Assembly (NCBI GenBank): GCA_002430925.1
Contig: DJDD01000175.1
Location: forward strand, 1 to 21,629
Reading direction: 5' to 3'
DNA length: 21,629 nt
Source: Flavobacteriales bacterium UBA5933
GTDB taxonomy: Bacteria; Bacteroidota; Bacteroidia; Flavobacteriales; Weeksellaceae
The notes below the pieces were generated by a model, which did not search any database, was not told the DNA's origin, and saw only the letters and a list, made by a program, of their open reading frames with translations. The position numbers and the translations under genes are program-made. The number at the start of each line of letters is the position of its first letter. Position 1 is the first letter of the stretch. Below are positions 7,379 through 15,576 of this stretch, one piece after another.

Positions 7379-7717
7379 ATGAACAAAATGAAAAAATTAT
7401 TATTCACATTATTTTTAGTGCTAGGCTTAGGATATACTTATGCACAACAAAATCCAACTAAAACTACTGAAACAAAAAAAGAAGCAGTAAAGAAAAAAGT
7501 TGATAAAAAGGTTACTAAAGCTGAAAATACAGCAGACAAAAAAATAGAAAAAGCTGAAAAAAAAGCTGATAAGGCTGAAAAAAAAGTAAATACTACAACT
7601 AATACAGTTCCTTTAAAAAAAGATGGAACTCCTGATAAACGATACAAGTCTACAACAAAACATGTAAAAAAAGACGGAACTCCTGATAAAAGATATAAAG
7701 AAAATCAAACGAAATAA
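7379..7717 (+). CDS. Small secreted Lys/Ala-rich protein with tandem KKDGTPDKRYK repeats
   Basis: A 112-residue protein. Residues 1-22 form a signal peptide (MKKLLFTLFLVLGLGYTYAQ) with cleavage likely after YTYA. The mature part is a Lys/Ala/Glu/Thr helix (about 30-72) followed by two exact KKDGTPDKRYK units, 17 residues apart (80-90 and 97-107). The product is strongly basic and probably periplasmic or surface-associated. Similar short K-D-G-T-P-D-x-R-Y-K units occur in Bacteroidota secreted proteins, but I know of no function. Starts at 7379 or 7388 are both possible. It is monocistronic, ending at the hairpin at 7734-7774. Confidence 0.8.
   Translation: MNKMKKLLFTLFLVLGLGYTYAQQNPTKTTETKKEAVKKKVDKKVTKAENTADKKIEKAEKKADKAEKKVNTTTNTVPLKKDGTPDKRYKSTTKHVKKDGTPDKRYKENQTK
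7616..7699 (+). repeat. Two coding repeats of KKDGTPDKRYK
   Basis: Units at 7616-7648 and 7667-7699, period 51 bases. The peptides are identical, while the DNA differs mainly at third codon positions (GAT/GAC, CGA/AGA, TAC/TAT, AAG/AAA). This suggests an old duplication held by selection on the peptide. Confidence 0.85.
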
Positions 7718-7733
7718 TTGTTGATTTTAAATA

Positions 7734-7774
7734 AAAAAGCACAATGAATAAATTTATTCATTGTGCTTTTTTTA
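7734..7774. terminator. Bidirectional terminator
   Basis: Perfect 14-bp inverted repeat (7739-7752 with 7753-7766), flanked by A-run on the left and T-run on the right. It separates the convergent ends of the secreted Lys-rich gene (+) and mpl (-), and can stop both. Confidence 0.88.
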
Positions 7775-7796
7775 TGTTTTATAAGATGCCTTTGAT

Positions 7797-9149
7797 TTAA
7801 GCTTTAAATAATTCGTTTAAGTTAACCCCTCCAAAGTTACCTGAACTCATCATTAAGAATACTTTATCTCTTTTATCTAAAGATTTTATATAAGATTGCA
7901 ACTGTTCACCATTTGTAAAAACTAAAATAGAATCGTCATCAAATGCTTTTTTAATATCTTCTGGAGATATCATTGGCATTCTTTTAATCTCTAAAGCTTC
8001 TGGACTATACATTACAATTTTAATATCAGCTTTATTTAAAGCTCCCTTATATTGAACTAAAAATTCTGGATTAAGCGATGAATAAGTATGAATTTCTAAA
8101 CAACCTACTACTGTTTTATCTGTATATTGCTCTTTTACAGCATTTGTAACAGATGTAACTTTACTTGGTGCATGAGCAAAATCTTTGTATGCTACAAAGT
8201 CATTTGTCTTATTGATTAACTCTAATCGTTTTGATGCTCCTTTAAAAGATTGAATCGCTTCATTAAAATCATCATCCATCACTCCAAGTTGTTTACAAAT
8301 AGCTCTCGCTCCTTCTAAATTCATTAGATTATGATTTCCAAAAACTTCAAGAGGAATCGGTCCATCTTCAGTTTCTATAAAAGTAATACCATTGTCTATA
8401 AAATGTTTTGGTAAATGATAAGGGAATTTTTTTATAGCCTTTTCTGTTTCATCAACAATTTTTAAAACCTCTTCATCCGTTTCATTATAAATAAGTGCTC
8501 CTCCATTTACAATAGAATCAACAAATTTTGAAAATTGAGAAGTATAATCTTCAAAAGTTGGAAAAACATTAATATGGTCCCAAGCAATTCCTGATATTAA
8601 TGCAATATTTGGTTGATAAAGTAAGAATTTTGAACGACGATCTAGAGCAGATGATAGATATTCATCTCCTTCCATAATCATAAACTCATTATCATCTGTT
8701 AGTTTAACCATAACATCAAAACCATCTAGCTGAGCACCTACCATATAATCGACATCAATATTATGGTAATGAAGAACATGTAATATCATTGATGTAATTG
8801 TAGTTTTACCATGAGAACCACCAATTACAACTCTTGTTTTATCTTTCGACTGTTCGTACAAATATTCTGGGTATGAATATATTTTAAGTCCTAATTCTTG
8901 AGCACGTAACATTTCTGGATTATCAGCATGTGCATGCATTCCTAAAATCACAGCATCTAAATCTTCTGTTATTTTTTCAGGAAACCATCCCATTTCTTGA
9001 GGTAAAATACCTCTTTGATCTAATCTCGTTTTAGATGGTTCAAAAATAGCATCATCAGAACCAGTTACTTGATATCCTTTTTCGTGCAAAGCAATTGCTA
9101 AATTGTGCATTGCACTTCCTCCAATTGCAATAAAATGAACTTTTTTCAT
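7797..9149 (-). CDS. mpl: UDP-MurNAc:L-Ala-gamma-D-Glu-meso-DAP ligase Mpl
   Basis: 450 residues, the usual Mpl length. This ATP-dependent Mur-ligase relative joins recycled tripeptide to UDP-MurNAc and so returns wall peptides to peptidoglycan synthesis. Seen: N-terminal nucleotide-binding start (VHFIAIGGSAMHNLA, 4-18), the ATP P-loop GGSHGKTT (110-117), the DHINVF block typical of Mur ligases, and GNHNLMNLEGA in the central/C-terminal domain transition. Mpl is told from MurC by AIGGSAMHNLA and YSSLNPEF. It is last in the operon after the Nudix and acyltransferase genes, 21 bases from the latter. Confidence 0.93.
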   Translation of the reverse strand: MKKVHFIAIGGSAMHNLAIALHEKGYQVTGSDDAIFEPSKTRLDQRGILPQEMGWFPEKITEDLDAVILGMHAHADNPEMLRAQELGLKIYSYPEYLYEQSKDKTRVVIGGSHGKTTITSMILHVLHYHNIDVDYMVGAQLDGFDVMVKLTDDNEFMIMEGDEYLSSALDRRSKFLLYQPNIALISGIAWDHINVFPTFEDYTSQFSKFVDSIVNGGALIYNETDEEVLKIVDETEKAIKKFPYHLPKHFIDNGITFIETEDGPIPLEVFGNHNLMNLEGARAICKQLGVMDDDFNEAIQSFKGASKRLELINKTNDFVAYKDFAHAPSKVTSVTNAVKEQYTDKTVVGCLEIHTYSSLNPEFLVQYKGALNKADIKIVMYSPEALEIKRMPMISPEDIKKAFDDDSILVFTNGEQLQSYIKSLDKRDKVFLMMSSGNFGGVNLNELFKA

Positions 9150-9170
9150 TATATTATTGAGTAATATTTT

Positions 9171-10055
9171 TTAGTCTTTATTATTTTCTTCGTCGTATCC
9201 CATTTCATCGAAATCATCAAATTCTTCATCATCTTCATTAAGATAATCGTCTAATGAGATTTCACTATTTTCTGCAAGAATTTCTTCCATAGGGCGAACA
9301 AGATTAAATTCTGGTGCTTGTTCTATAGAATTCATTATTTTTTGCATAATATCATCATTAGAATCATTTTCGTAATCGATATCTAATGGTTCTTTAAATG
9401 TAAGTGTTGCATTAATTCCTTTTTTCTTTATACGCAATCCTTTTTTATCAAAGGCACGACGAAAACCGTCAATTACAACAGGAATTACAATTGGTTTATT
9501 TTTCTTAATAAGATGTGCAGTTCCTCTACGTCCAGGTGCAAAAGCTGTTGTAGTACCTTGTGGAAAAGTTACTACCCAACCACTCTGCAAAGCTATATCT
9601 ATATTATTTATTTCGTTTAAATCAACTTTTCTATTTACGTTTTGTCCTTTTGCTCGCCATGTTCTTTTTACGGTTACAGCACCAGTATATGCAAACAATT
9701 TTGTAAGAAGATTATCTTTCATTGTTTCTTCGGCAGCAACATAGTAAAAATCAATTTTAGGATTCAATAAATAAATTGGATTTTTTATAGTATCTATAAA
9801 TCCATTTTTTACACTACAAAAAACATGATACATAGCAAATACATCAGCAAAATAAGTTTGATGATTTGAAACGAATAATACGTTTTGTTTTGGTAAGTGA
9901 ACTAAGTTTTTAGTTCCTGAAACTTTTAATTTATTAAATCCATTGTATCTATTATAGGTAAATGAACCTAATAAGAAAATTAAAGTTCTTTTCAGGAAGT
10001 ATAAATGTCCAAATGAATCGCGAAATGCGTTCTTTTTTTTAGATTTTTGAGACAC
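9171..10055 (-). CDS. Lysophospholipid acyltransferase (PlsC-like) family protein
   Basis: 294 residues with the PlsC block order: NHQTYFAD (64-71), VTVKRTW (127-133), FPQGTT (164-169), IPVVIDG (191-197). The family transfers an acyl chain to a lysolipid at the inner membrane; the acceptor here is unknown. Two departures from textbook motifs: His65 and Asp71 are separated by five residues rather than four (HX5D), and FPEGT is FPQGT. A 30-residue Asp/Glu-rich tail ends the protein. The start is GTG at 10055: no in-frame ATG lies between an upstream stop and the first motif. It lies 18 bases after the Nudix stop, in an operon with mpl. Confidence 0.85.
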   Translation of the reverse strand: MSQKSKKKNAFRDSFGHLYFLKRTLIFLLGSFTYNRYNGFNKLKVSGTKNLVHLPKQNVLFVSNHQTYFADVFAMYHVFCSVKNGFIDTIKNPIYLLNPKIDFYYVAAEETMKDNLLTKLFAYTGAVTVKRTWRAKGQNVNRKVDLNEINNIDIALQSGWVVTFPQGTTTAFAPGRRGTAHLIKKNKPIVIPVVIDGFRRAFDKKGLRIKKKGINATLTFKEPLDIDYENDSNDDIMQKIMNSIEQAPEFNLVRPMEEILAENSEISLDDYLNEDDEEFDDFDEMGYDEENNKD

Positions 10056-10073
10056 GTTTTTCTTTTTTTATGG

Positions 10074-10718
10074 TTACAAATTTAATACGATTTTCAAATA
10101 ATCTTTAAATTCTTCTAAAATCATTGCTGTTGCTCCCCAAAGATATTCTTCATCTCCGATATTATAGCCAGGAATCTCCACTGTTTGTCCAGAAAATTCA
10201 CGTTCAAAAACTTCGAAATCAGCATTAAGAAATGCTTCAAGATCAATTGGAGCAATATATTCTACTTCTCTTTCTTCTGGTGCAAAATTTGGTTCTCCGT
10301 GGTAAACACCGATATAAGGATAAACAAGGAAGTTACTTGGTGGAATATAAATTTCACTTAGTTGTTTTATAACTTCAATATTTTCATATTCTACTCCTAA
10401 TTCTTCTACTGTTTCTCTTATTGCTGTTTCATCGAAACTAATATCTTGTTCTTCGAATTGTCCTCCAGGTAATGAGAATTGATGAGAATGTGTTCCATCA
10501 TAATCAACACGCATTGTTATAGGAAATTCTATTTCGCCAAACTCGTTCTGATACAATAATATCATAACAGAAGCTTGTTTAGGATTTGTTCTTTTTATAT
10601 ATTCTATATCATATTTTTGTCGATAAGGCGGAGATAATTTTTCATGTGATTCCCATCCTGTAAGAGGTTCTACACTTTCTGACAATAAATACTTTAGTTC
10701 TTCTAAATCTAAATACAA
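10074..10718 (-). CDS. Nudix hydrolase, CoA pyrophosphatase-like
   Basis: 214 residues. The Nudix box runs GGQFEEQD ... AIRETVEELGV (about 85-109), with Asp in the usual first-Glu position, as is common in the CoA pyrophosphatase (NudL) group; the lead-in FSLPGG fits too. Likely reaction is cleavage of CoA or oxidised CoA to phosphopantetheine and 3',5'-ADP, inferred from family. The frame has no ATG before the conserved region and a stop lies six bases upstream of TTG at 10718, so the start is most likely TTG (or a later TTG). It is the first gene of the operon with acyltransferase and mpl. Confidence 0.82.
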   Translation of the reverse strand: MYLDLEELKYLLSESVEPLTGWESHEKLSPPYRQKYDIEYIKRTNPKQASVMILLYQNEFGEIEFPITMRVDYDGTHSHQFSLPGGQFEEQDISFDETAIRETVEELGVEYENIEVIKQLSEIYIPPSNFLVYPYIGVYHGEPNFAPEEREVEYIAPIDLEAFLNADFEVFEREFSGQTVEIPGYNIGDEEYLWGATAMILEEFKDYLKIVLNL

Positions 10719-10906
10719 TGTTTAATAATTTTTAAAAGGTAATAATGAGTTTTTTCTTTGTTCGTAATCAAAGTTACGTATTTTCTGTATAAGAATTATA
10801 AGTGAAAATCTATATCTATGAAGATAAATTTAAATAAGTATTAATCCTATAATGAATAATAATAATTACTTACTGATAATCAAATTTTTAATAATTTTAT
10901 GTGTTT

Positions 10907-11015
10907 GCAAAAGTGATTGAAATGAAAATCCTTTTTTGATTGAATGGATTTATATGACATCTTATGATCAATCAAAAAAGATTGTAATGGAAAGCACGGC
11001 ACGAAGTGTTTGCCC
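10907..11015 (+). repeat. Structured intergenic repeat, copy 2
   Basis: Outer stem GCAAA (10907-10911) with TTTGC (11009-11013). Inner stem 10931-10942 with 10969-10980 is a perfect 12-bp pair. Hairpin CAC-GAA-GTG at 11000-11008. AGTGATTG and GGAAAGCACG blocks match the other copies. No plus-strand gene lies just upstream, so if transcribed on this strand it would be a separate RNA or antisense to the Nudix leader region. Confidence 0.78.
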
Positions 11016-11021
11016 AAAAAG

Positions 11022-11056
11022 AATAGAGATGAATAAAAAAATTATTCATCTCTATT
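11022..11056 (-). terminator. Terminator of the tat-PAP2 operon
   Basis: Perfect 15-bp stem (11022-11036 with 11042-11056) and a 5-base loop, with a CTTTTT run following on the minus strand. It is 8 bases beyond the PAP2 stop. It also directly follows structured repeat copy 2 on plus. Confidence 0.8.
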
Positions 11057-11064
11057 GATTTATA

Positions 11065-11631
11065 TTAAGTATATTTTTTTACTAAATAATAATACAGTTT
11101 GATAAAAAAATAAGAAAAAAATATTCCTATTAGTGTACCAAAAAATATGTCTCCAGTGAAATGTACACCGACATAAACTCGACTATATGCAATAAGTAAT
11201 GCCCATAAAATAAGGACATAAATTAACCATTTGTAATTTTTCCTAAGGATATAGCCTATAAAAATTGCTAATGCGATATGATTGGATGCATGAGCAGATG
11301 TAAAACCAAATCTTCCTCTTCCTTCACAATCTATTGGTCGAAAAAGTCCTTGTATATCTGGATTATAACATGGTCTTAATCGTTGAAAATGATTTTTTAT
11401 GATGTTTGTAAATTGATCTGCACAAGTAATCATCAATGCTATACAAATACCAGCAATTAGTGTTTTTTTCCAACCAAGTTTAAAATACAATAAAACTAAG
11501 AAAAAGACATATAATGGTATCCATGTTTTTTTATCAGTAACAATCAACCAAAACCAATCCCATTGGCTATTTCCTAAATTATTAAAAAATAGAAAAAAAT
11601 GAGCATCCCAATTAAAGTAATCTTGAATCAT
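11065..11631 (-). CDS. PAP2-family membrane phosphatase
   Basis: 188 residues with several membrane helices and all three PAP2 signature blocks: KX6RP (Lys79 to Pro87), SAH in place of SGH (112-114), and SRX5HX3D (150-161) with catalytic His157 and Asp161. The family removes phosphate from lipid pyrophosphates or monophosphates, such as undecaprenyl pyrophosphate, lipid A or phosphatidylglycerol phosphate, on the outer face of the inner membrane. The substrate cannot be assigned. It starts 8 bases after the Tat gene stop and is almost surely cotranscribed with it. Confidence 0.9.
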   Translation of the reverse strand: MIQDYFNWDAHFFLFFNNLGNSQWDWFWLIVTDKKTWIPLYVFFLVLLYFKLGWKKTLIAGICIALMITCADQFTNIIKNHFQRLRPCYNPDIQGLFRPIDCEGRGRFGFTSAHASNHIALAIFIGYILRKNYKWLIYVLILWALLIAYSRVYVGVHFTGDIFFGTLIGIFFSYFFIKLYYYLVKKYT

Positions 11632-11639
11632 AAAAATAA

Positions 11640-12182
11640 TTACCTACTTACAGAACCTCCTAATCCCAAAGCTTCATCAACAGAATTATTATGCTCTTTT
11701 GGAGCTTCTTCTTCTACTTCTTGCTTTACTTCTTCCTTCGGTTGTTCTACAATTTTTTCAACATTTACTACATTTACATCTTCCACAGGAACTACTGTTT
11801 CTGGTACTGGAGTTGTATTAATAGTTTGAGGTTGATCATGAATTATTTCATCAATCTCATTTACTGGATTACGAACTTCATCAAAAGATTTTTGAAAATC
11901 ATCCATTGGATTCACTTTTTGAAATGAATTCTTAATGTCATCCATTGGATTTAGATCCTTTATTGATTTCTGAATATCTTTTACAGGATTTACATCCTCT
12001 ACAGGATTCATGATTTCTTGTTTTATATCTTCTGAAGCTTCTTTAAGTTTACGTACTGCACTTCCTAATCCTCTTGCTATTTCAGGGATTTTATCTGGTC
12101 CGAAAAGGACAACGGCTACGACCAAAATTATTACGATTTCCTCGAAGTCTAAAAACGCTGGGTATATTACTAAACTATTCAC
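11640..12182 (-). CDS. tatA: Twin-arginine translocase TatA/TatB-family subunit with NP-repeat tail
   Basis: A short N-terminus, one membrane helix (EIVIILVVAVVLFGP, about 15-29) with the FGP hinge, then amphipathic helix KIPEIARGLGSAVRKLKEA. This is the TatA/B/E fold that forms the folded-protein export pore with TatC. The tail is unusual: five NP motifs (Asn59, 65, 78, 91, 105) of form NPxDD/NPVxD spaced 6, 13, 13 and 14 residues, then a Glu/Val/Pro-rich end. The frame opens with TTG at 12197, which overlaps an exact TACATTTG -7 box, so GTG at 12182 (MNSLVIYPAFLD) is preferred. TatA versus TatB is not settled. No tatC is in the window. Confidence 0.85.
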   Translation of the reverse strand: MNSLVIYPAFLDFEEIVIILVVAVVLFGPDKIPEIARGLGSAVRKLKEASEDIKQEIMNPVEDVNPVKDIQKSIKDLNPMDDIKNSFQKVNPMDDFQKSFDEVRNPVNEIDEIIHDQPQTINTTPVPETVVPVEDVNVVNVEKIVEQPKEEVKQEVEEEAPKEHNNSVDEALGLGGSVSR

Positions 12183-12186
12183 GAAA

Positions 12187-12194
12187 CAAATGTA
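12187..12194 (-). promoter_or_regulatory. -7 promoter box of the tat-PAP2 operon
   Basis: Minus-strand TACATTTG matches TAnnTTTG exactly. No TTG is found at the usual 17-23 base distance. A start about 7 bases downstream would make the mRNA nearly leaderless at the GTG (12182). Confidence 0.45.
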
Positions 12195-12214
12195 CAAAAT
12201 ATGAAATGAGATAA

Positions 12215-12254
12215 AATAAAAAAACCATCAAATTTCTCTGATGGTTTTCTTAAA
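12215..12254 (-). terminator. Terminator of secDF
   Basis: 10-bp stem AAAACCATCA (12221-12230) with TGATGGTTTT (12239-12248), 8-base loop, followed on minus by a T-rich run. It lies 20 bases past the secDF stop, so secDF and tat are separate transcripts. Confidence 0.82.
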
Positions 12255-12273
12255 ATTTATTTAAAATATATTA

Positions 12274-15192
12274 TTATTTGTTCATTTGTCCTTTTTTCGT
12301 AAAATCATACAATAAAGGAGAAGCTACAAAAATAGATGAGAATGTACCGATAATGATACCTACTAATTTTGCAAACATAAATCCTTTGATTGATTCTCCA
12401 CCAAAAGCAAAGATGATTAATACAATAAGGAAAGTAGACAATGATGTATTAATTGTACGAGATAATGTTTCTGAAGTAGAAATATTAATAATATCATACA
12501 AATTATGATTTTTCTCTACAGTTAAGTTTTCACGAATACGATCTAAGATAATAATCGAGTCATTCATAGAATAACCAATTACTGTAAGAATCGCAGCGAT
12601 AAAGGCCTGGTCGATCTCCATGTTGAAAGGTAAAATACCTTTGAAGAAAGAGAAAACTCCTAATACAATGATAACATCATGTGCTAATGCAATGATTGTT
12701 GATAAAGAGAATTGCCAACGTTTGAACATAACGATTAAGTAGAAGAAAATTGCTACTAATGCTAATGATACTGCAATGTAAGAAGCTCTTGTTGTATCAT
12801 CTGCAATTGTAGGACCTACTTTTGCTGATGACATAAGACCGATAGTTGCATTATCTTCTGAGAAATCTTTTTCTGACATTTTAGCTGGTAAATAAGGTTT
12901 TAAACCAGTGTATAATTTGTCTTTGATTTCGTCATCTACATTTGTTCCATCTTCATCTGCTTTGTATGCTGTAGTAATTTTAACTTGATTTTGACCTCCG
13001 TAAGTTTTTACTTGAGGAATCATTTTTTCTCCATCATATACAAAAACATCTCCTAGATTTTCAGCTATTTCTTGTGCATCTACATTTTTATCAAATCGAA
13101 CTGTATAAGTACGTCCTCCTTGGAATTCGATACCCATATCAAATCCTTTCGTAAAGATAGAAATTAAAGCTGCAATTGTTAAGACAATAGAAATGATATA
13201 AGATATTTTTCTAGTTTTTAATAAATCTACATGGATATTTTGTAACCAATGAGCTGTAAAACTTGTATAGAAAGGAACTGATTTTCCTTTTGCTAATCTT
13301 CCTTCTACGAAATATCTTGTAATAAAAATAGACGTAAATGTAGAAGTAAAAATACCAATCATAAATGTTGTTGCGAAACCAACAACAGGACCTTTACCAA
13401 AGAAAAATAAGATTAATGCTGTGATAAATGATGTTGAGTTAGCATCTATAATTGCAGAGAATGCACCTTTCCATGAGTAAGCAAAATCTACTGCATGACG
13501 TAGAGATTTTCCTTTTCTAATTTCTTCTTTTACCCTTTCGTAAATAAGAATATTAGCATCCATACCAGTAACTAACGTTAAGATAATACCTGCGATACCT
13601 GGTAAAGATAATGTTGCTTTTAAAGAAACTAAGAATCCTAATAAGAATAATAAGTTAATGATTAATGCAACGTTAGCATAAATACCTGCACGGCTATAAT
13701 AGAAAACCATCCAAATTAATACTAATGCAAATGCACAACCAAATGCAATTAAAGAACTATTAATAGCTTCTTGACCTAATGATGGTCCTACTACTTCAGC
13801 AGAAACAATTTTTGATGAAGCTGGTAAAGAACCTGCTTGTAAAATATTTGCTAAATCTTTTGCCTCATCTAAAGTAAAGCTACCAGAAATTTGAGAGTTA
13901 CCTCCCGTAATTTGATTTTTGATATTTGGTGCAGAATAAACCATGTTATCTAAAACAATCGCAACTCCTTGTCCATTACGATCAGTTGCAGAAGGTTTTA
14001 ATTCATCAGTAATACGAGCCCATTCTTGTGCTCCTACTTGATTCATTTGCATAGAAACTACAGGTTCATTTGTAAGAGATCCTGCACTACGTTCAGCTGA
14101 TGCAGAAACAACTTTATCACCAGTAATTAATGGTTCTTGAGTTCCGTTTTTACCTTTTAAAACATAAAATTCTAATAATTTAGAAGCATCTTTTGAATTA
14201 ACAGCTATTCTACCTAAATCCATTGGCTTATTAGCCCAAGAATATTTATAATTTCTTATGTTAGATGGTAAGTTTGGTACAAAAGTTTTGTCTTGTAAAA
14301 CTCTATTTACAACAGCAGTATCTTTTACATCAACAACAAAAGTAGCGTTAGAACCGATTGGTTGCATAACTTCTCCTAAAGTTTTGATTACTTGACCTTT
14401 TTCATTTTTGATGTTATATTTCTCTGTGTTATAACCTGCGAAATATGACATTACAGTAGGATCTTGACGAACTACTTGTAAAAATTCTAACTTAGCTGTA
14501 GATTGTAATAATTTTTTTACACGATCAGTATCAGAAACACCTGGTAACTCTACCAAGATTCTACCATCACCTTTATCACCTAAACGTTGAATTACTGGCT
14601 CTACAACACCAAATTGGTTAATACGAGAACTAATAACATCGTATGCAGTAGCTACTTTAGCTTCAATATCTTTACGAATAACTTCTTTTACTTGATCATC
14701 AGAAGCGTTGTATGCAATTTTATCTGCATTGTTTTTATTTCCAAATAAATCAGCCGAAGCATATTTTGTACCTCCTTTTATTTTATCAAATTCTTGAAAA
14801 AATAATTCTACATAAGGTACATTTCCATTTGTTTTTTGAGCTTTATCTGTAGCATCTAAAGCTGTATTTAACATTGGGGTTTTGCTGTTTGCAGCTAAAT
14901 TCTCGATTAAATCTCTTTCAGAAACTTGTAAAATTACGTTTATACCACCTTTTAAATCTAATCCTAAATTGATTTCATTGTTTTTGGCATAATTATAATC
15001 GTATTTTATAATTCCTAAATCTAGTGGATGTTGAGCAATACTATCCAGAATTCTTGGTTCGTCTTCAGGCTTACTCGCTAATCGAGCCGCCTCATGCTCT
15101 ACTTTAGTTGTGTACCAAGTATAACTTAGTTGTCTGATACACAAGAGACTTAAAATAATTGCAAATGTTGCAATGAGCCATCTTCCTCGCAT
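12274..15192 (-). CDS. secDF: Fused protein translocase subunit SecDF
   Basis: 972 residues combining SecD and SecF, the usual form in Bacteroidota. SecDF uses the proton motive force to help pull secreted proteins through SecYEG. SecD half: first membrane helix (5-22), LGLDLKGG (76-83), periplasmic P1 domain with a family-specific insertion, then a block of membrane helices with GMDANILIYERVKEE. SecF half: GIEFQGGRTYTVRF start, then helices with YSMNDSIIILDRIREN. Both Asp-bearing signature blocks (D in GMDAN, ND in SMNDS) are intact. A good promoter lies upstream and a terminator downstream, so it is monocistronic. Confidence 0.97.
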   Translation of the reverse strand: MRGRWLIATFAIILSLLCIRQLSYTWYTTKVEHEAARLASKPEDEPRILDSIAQHPLDLGIIKYDYNYAKNNEINLGLDLKGGINVILQVSERDLIENLAANSKTPMLNTALDATDKAQKTNGNVPYVELFFQEFDKIKGGTKYASADLFGNKNNADKIAYNASDDQVKEVIRKDIEAKVATAYDVISSRINQFGVVEPVIQRLGDKGDGRILVELPGVSDTDRVKKLLQSTAKLEFLQVVRQDPTVMSYFAGYNTEKYNIKNEKGQVIKTLGEVMQPIGSNATFVVDVKDTAVVNRVLQDKTFVPNLPSNIRNYKYSWANKPMDLGRIAVNSKDASKLLEFYVLKGKNGTQEPLITGDKVVSASAERSAGSLTNEPVVSMQMNQVGAQEWARITDELKPSATDRNGQGVAIVLDNMVYSAPNIKNQITGGNSQISGSFTLDEAKDLANILQAGSLPASSKIVSAEVVGPSLGQEAINSSLIAFGCAFALVLIWMVFYYSRAGIYANVALIINLLFLLGFLVSLKATLSLPGIAGIILTLVTGMDANILIYERVKEEIRKGKSLRHAVDFAYSWKGAFSAIIDANSTSFITALILFFFGKGPVVGFATTFMIGIFTSTFTSIFITRYFVEGRLAKGKSVPFYTSFTAHWLQNIHVDLLKTRKISYIISIVLTIAALISIFTKGFDMGIEFQGGRTYTVRFDKNVDAQEIAENLGDVFVYDGEKMIPQVKTYGGQNQVKITTAYKADEDGTNVDDEIKDKLYTGLKPYLPAKMSEKDFSEDNATIGLMSSAKVGPTIADDTTRASYIAVSLALVAIFFYLIVMFKRWQFSLSTIIALAHDVIIVLGVFSFFKGILPFNMEIDQAFIAAILTVIGYSMNDSIIILDRIRENLTVEKNHNLYDIINISTSETLSRTINTSLSTFLIVLIIFAFGGESIKGFMFAKLVGIIIGTFSSIFVASPLLYDFTKKGQMNK

Positions 15193-15576
15193 AATGTTTA
15201 ATTGATAAATAAATTTTGACGGACAAATATAACAGTCTTAAGAATACTTTCACAATTTTTAAGGCATATTATATAAAAATCCTCAGTTATAATAGTTGAA
15301 TTGTTGTTTTATTTTATATTATGTAAACTTATTTTTTTTAAAAACCTGAATAATCTTAACTATAAATAATTGCATTTTATTATAATTTTTTAAATAAATT
15401 CTTTAAAGATTATCCTATAATAGTATCAGAAATAAAAAAACAAGTTATAATTTATGATTTATCACTTTTTATAATGGCTCCAAAAGTAATTAAAGAATAT
15501 CAGAAACCTTGATTAATAAATAAATTTTTATCAAAAAAGATTTATAAATTCGCAAAAAATTGATCACTGAAATATT
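15193..15576. other. 384-base intergenic region between secDF and MFS gene
   Basis: Divergent spacer. The left end holds the secDF promoter (15224-15255). The MFS promoter should lie near 15500-15570 but no exact TAnnTTTG box is seen. A plus-strand frame without start codon is open at 15366-15512, ending in MAPKVIKEYQKP; it may be chance or a decayed gene. No RNA gene is visible. Confidence 0.6.
15224..15255 (-). promoter_or_regulatory. Promoter of secDF
   Basis: Minus-strand TTG (15255-15253), 21-base spacer, and TATATTTG (15231-15224), an exact match to TTG-N17-23-TAnnTTTG. The expected transcript start is about 25 bases before the ATG at 15192. This is the best promoter in the window. Confidence 0.75.

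Larger units (their letters stand above)
10719..11064. other. 346-base intergenic region with structured repeat copy 2
   Basis: Lies between the 5' end of the Nudix gene (-) and the 3' end of the PAP2 gene (-). It holds the structured repeat (10907-11015) and the PAP2 terminator (11022-11056). The part from 10719 to 10900 must hold the Nudix promoter, but I see no exact TAnnTTTG box and no tRNA or gene. Confidence 0.6.

Noticed and set aside
11599..11927. Plus-strand frames opposite the tat gene
   Set aside because: Low-complexity shadows of the Glu/Val/Pro-rich Tat tail on the other strand.
15366..15512. Plus-strand open frame of 49 codons ending MAPKVIKEYQKP
   Set aside because: It has no ATG except for the last 12 residues and no clear family match; AT-rich spacer can give this by chance. 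It could be a decayed gene but support is too thin.
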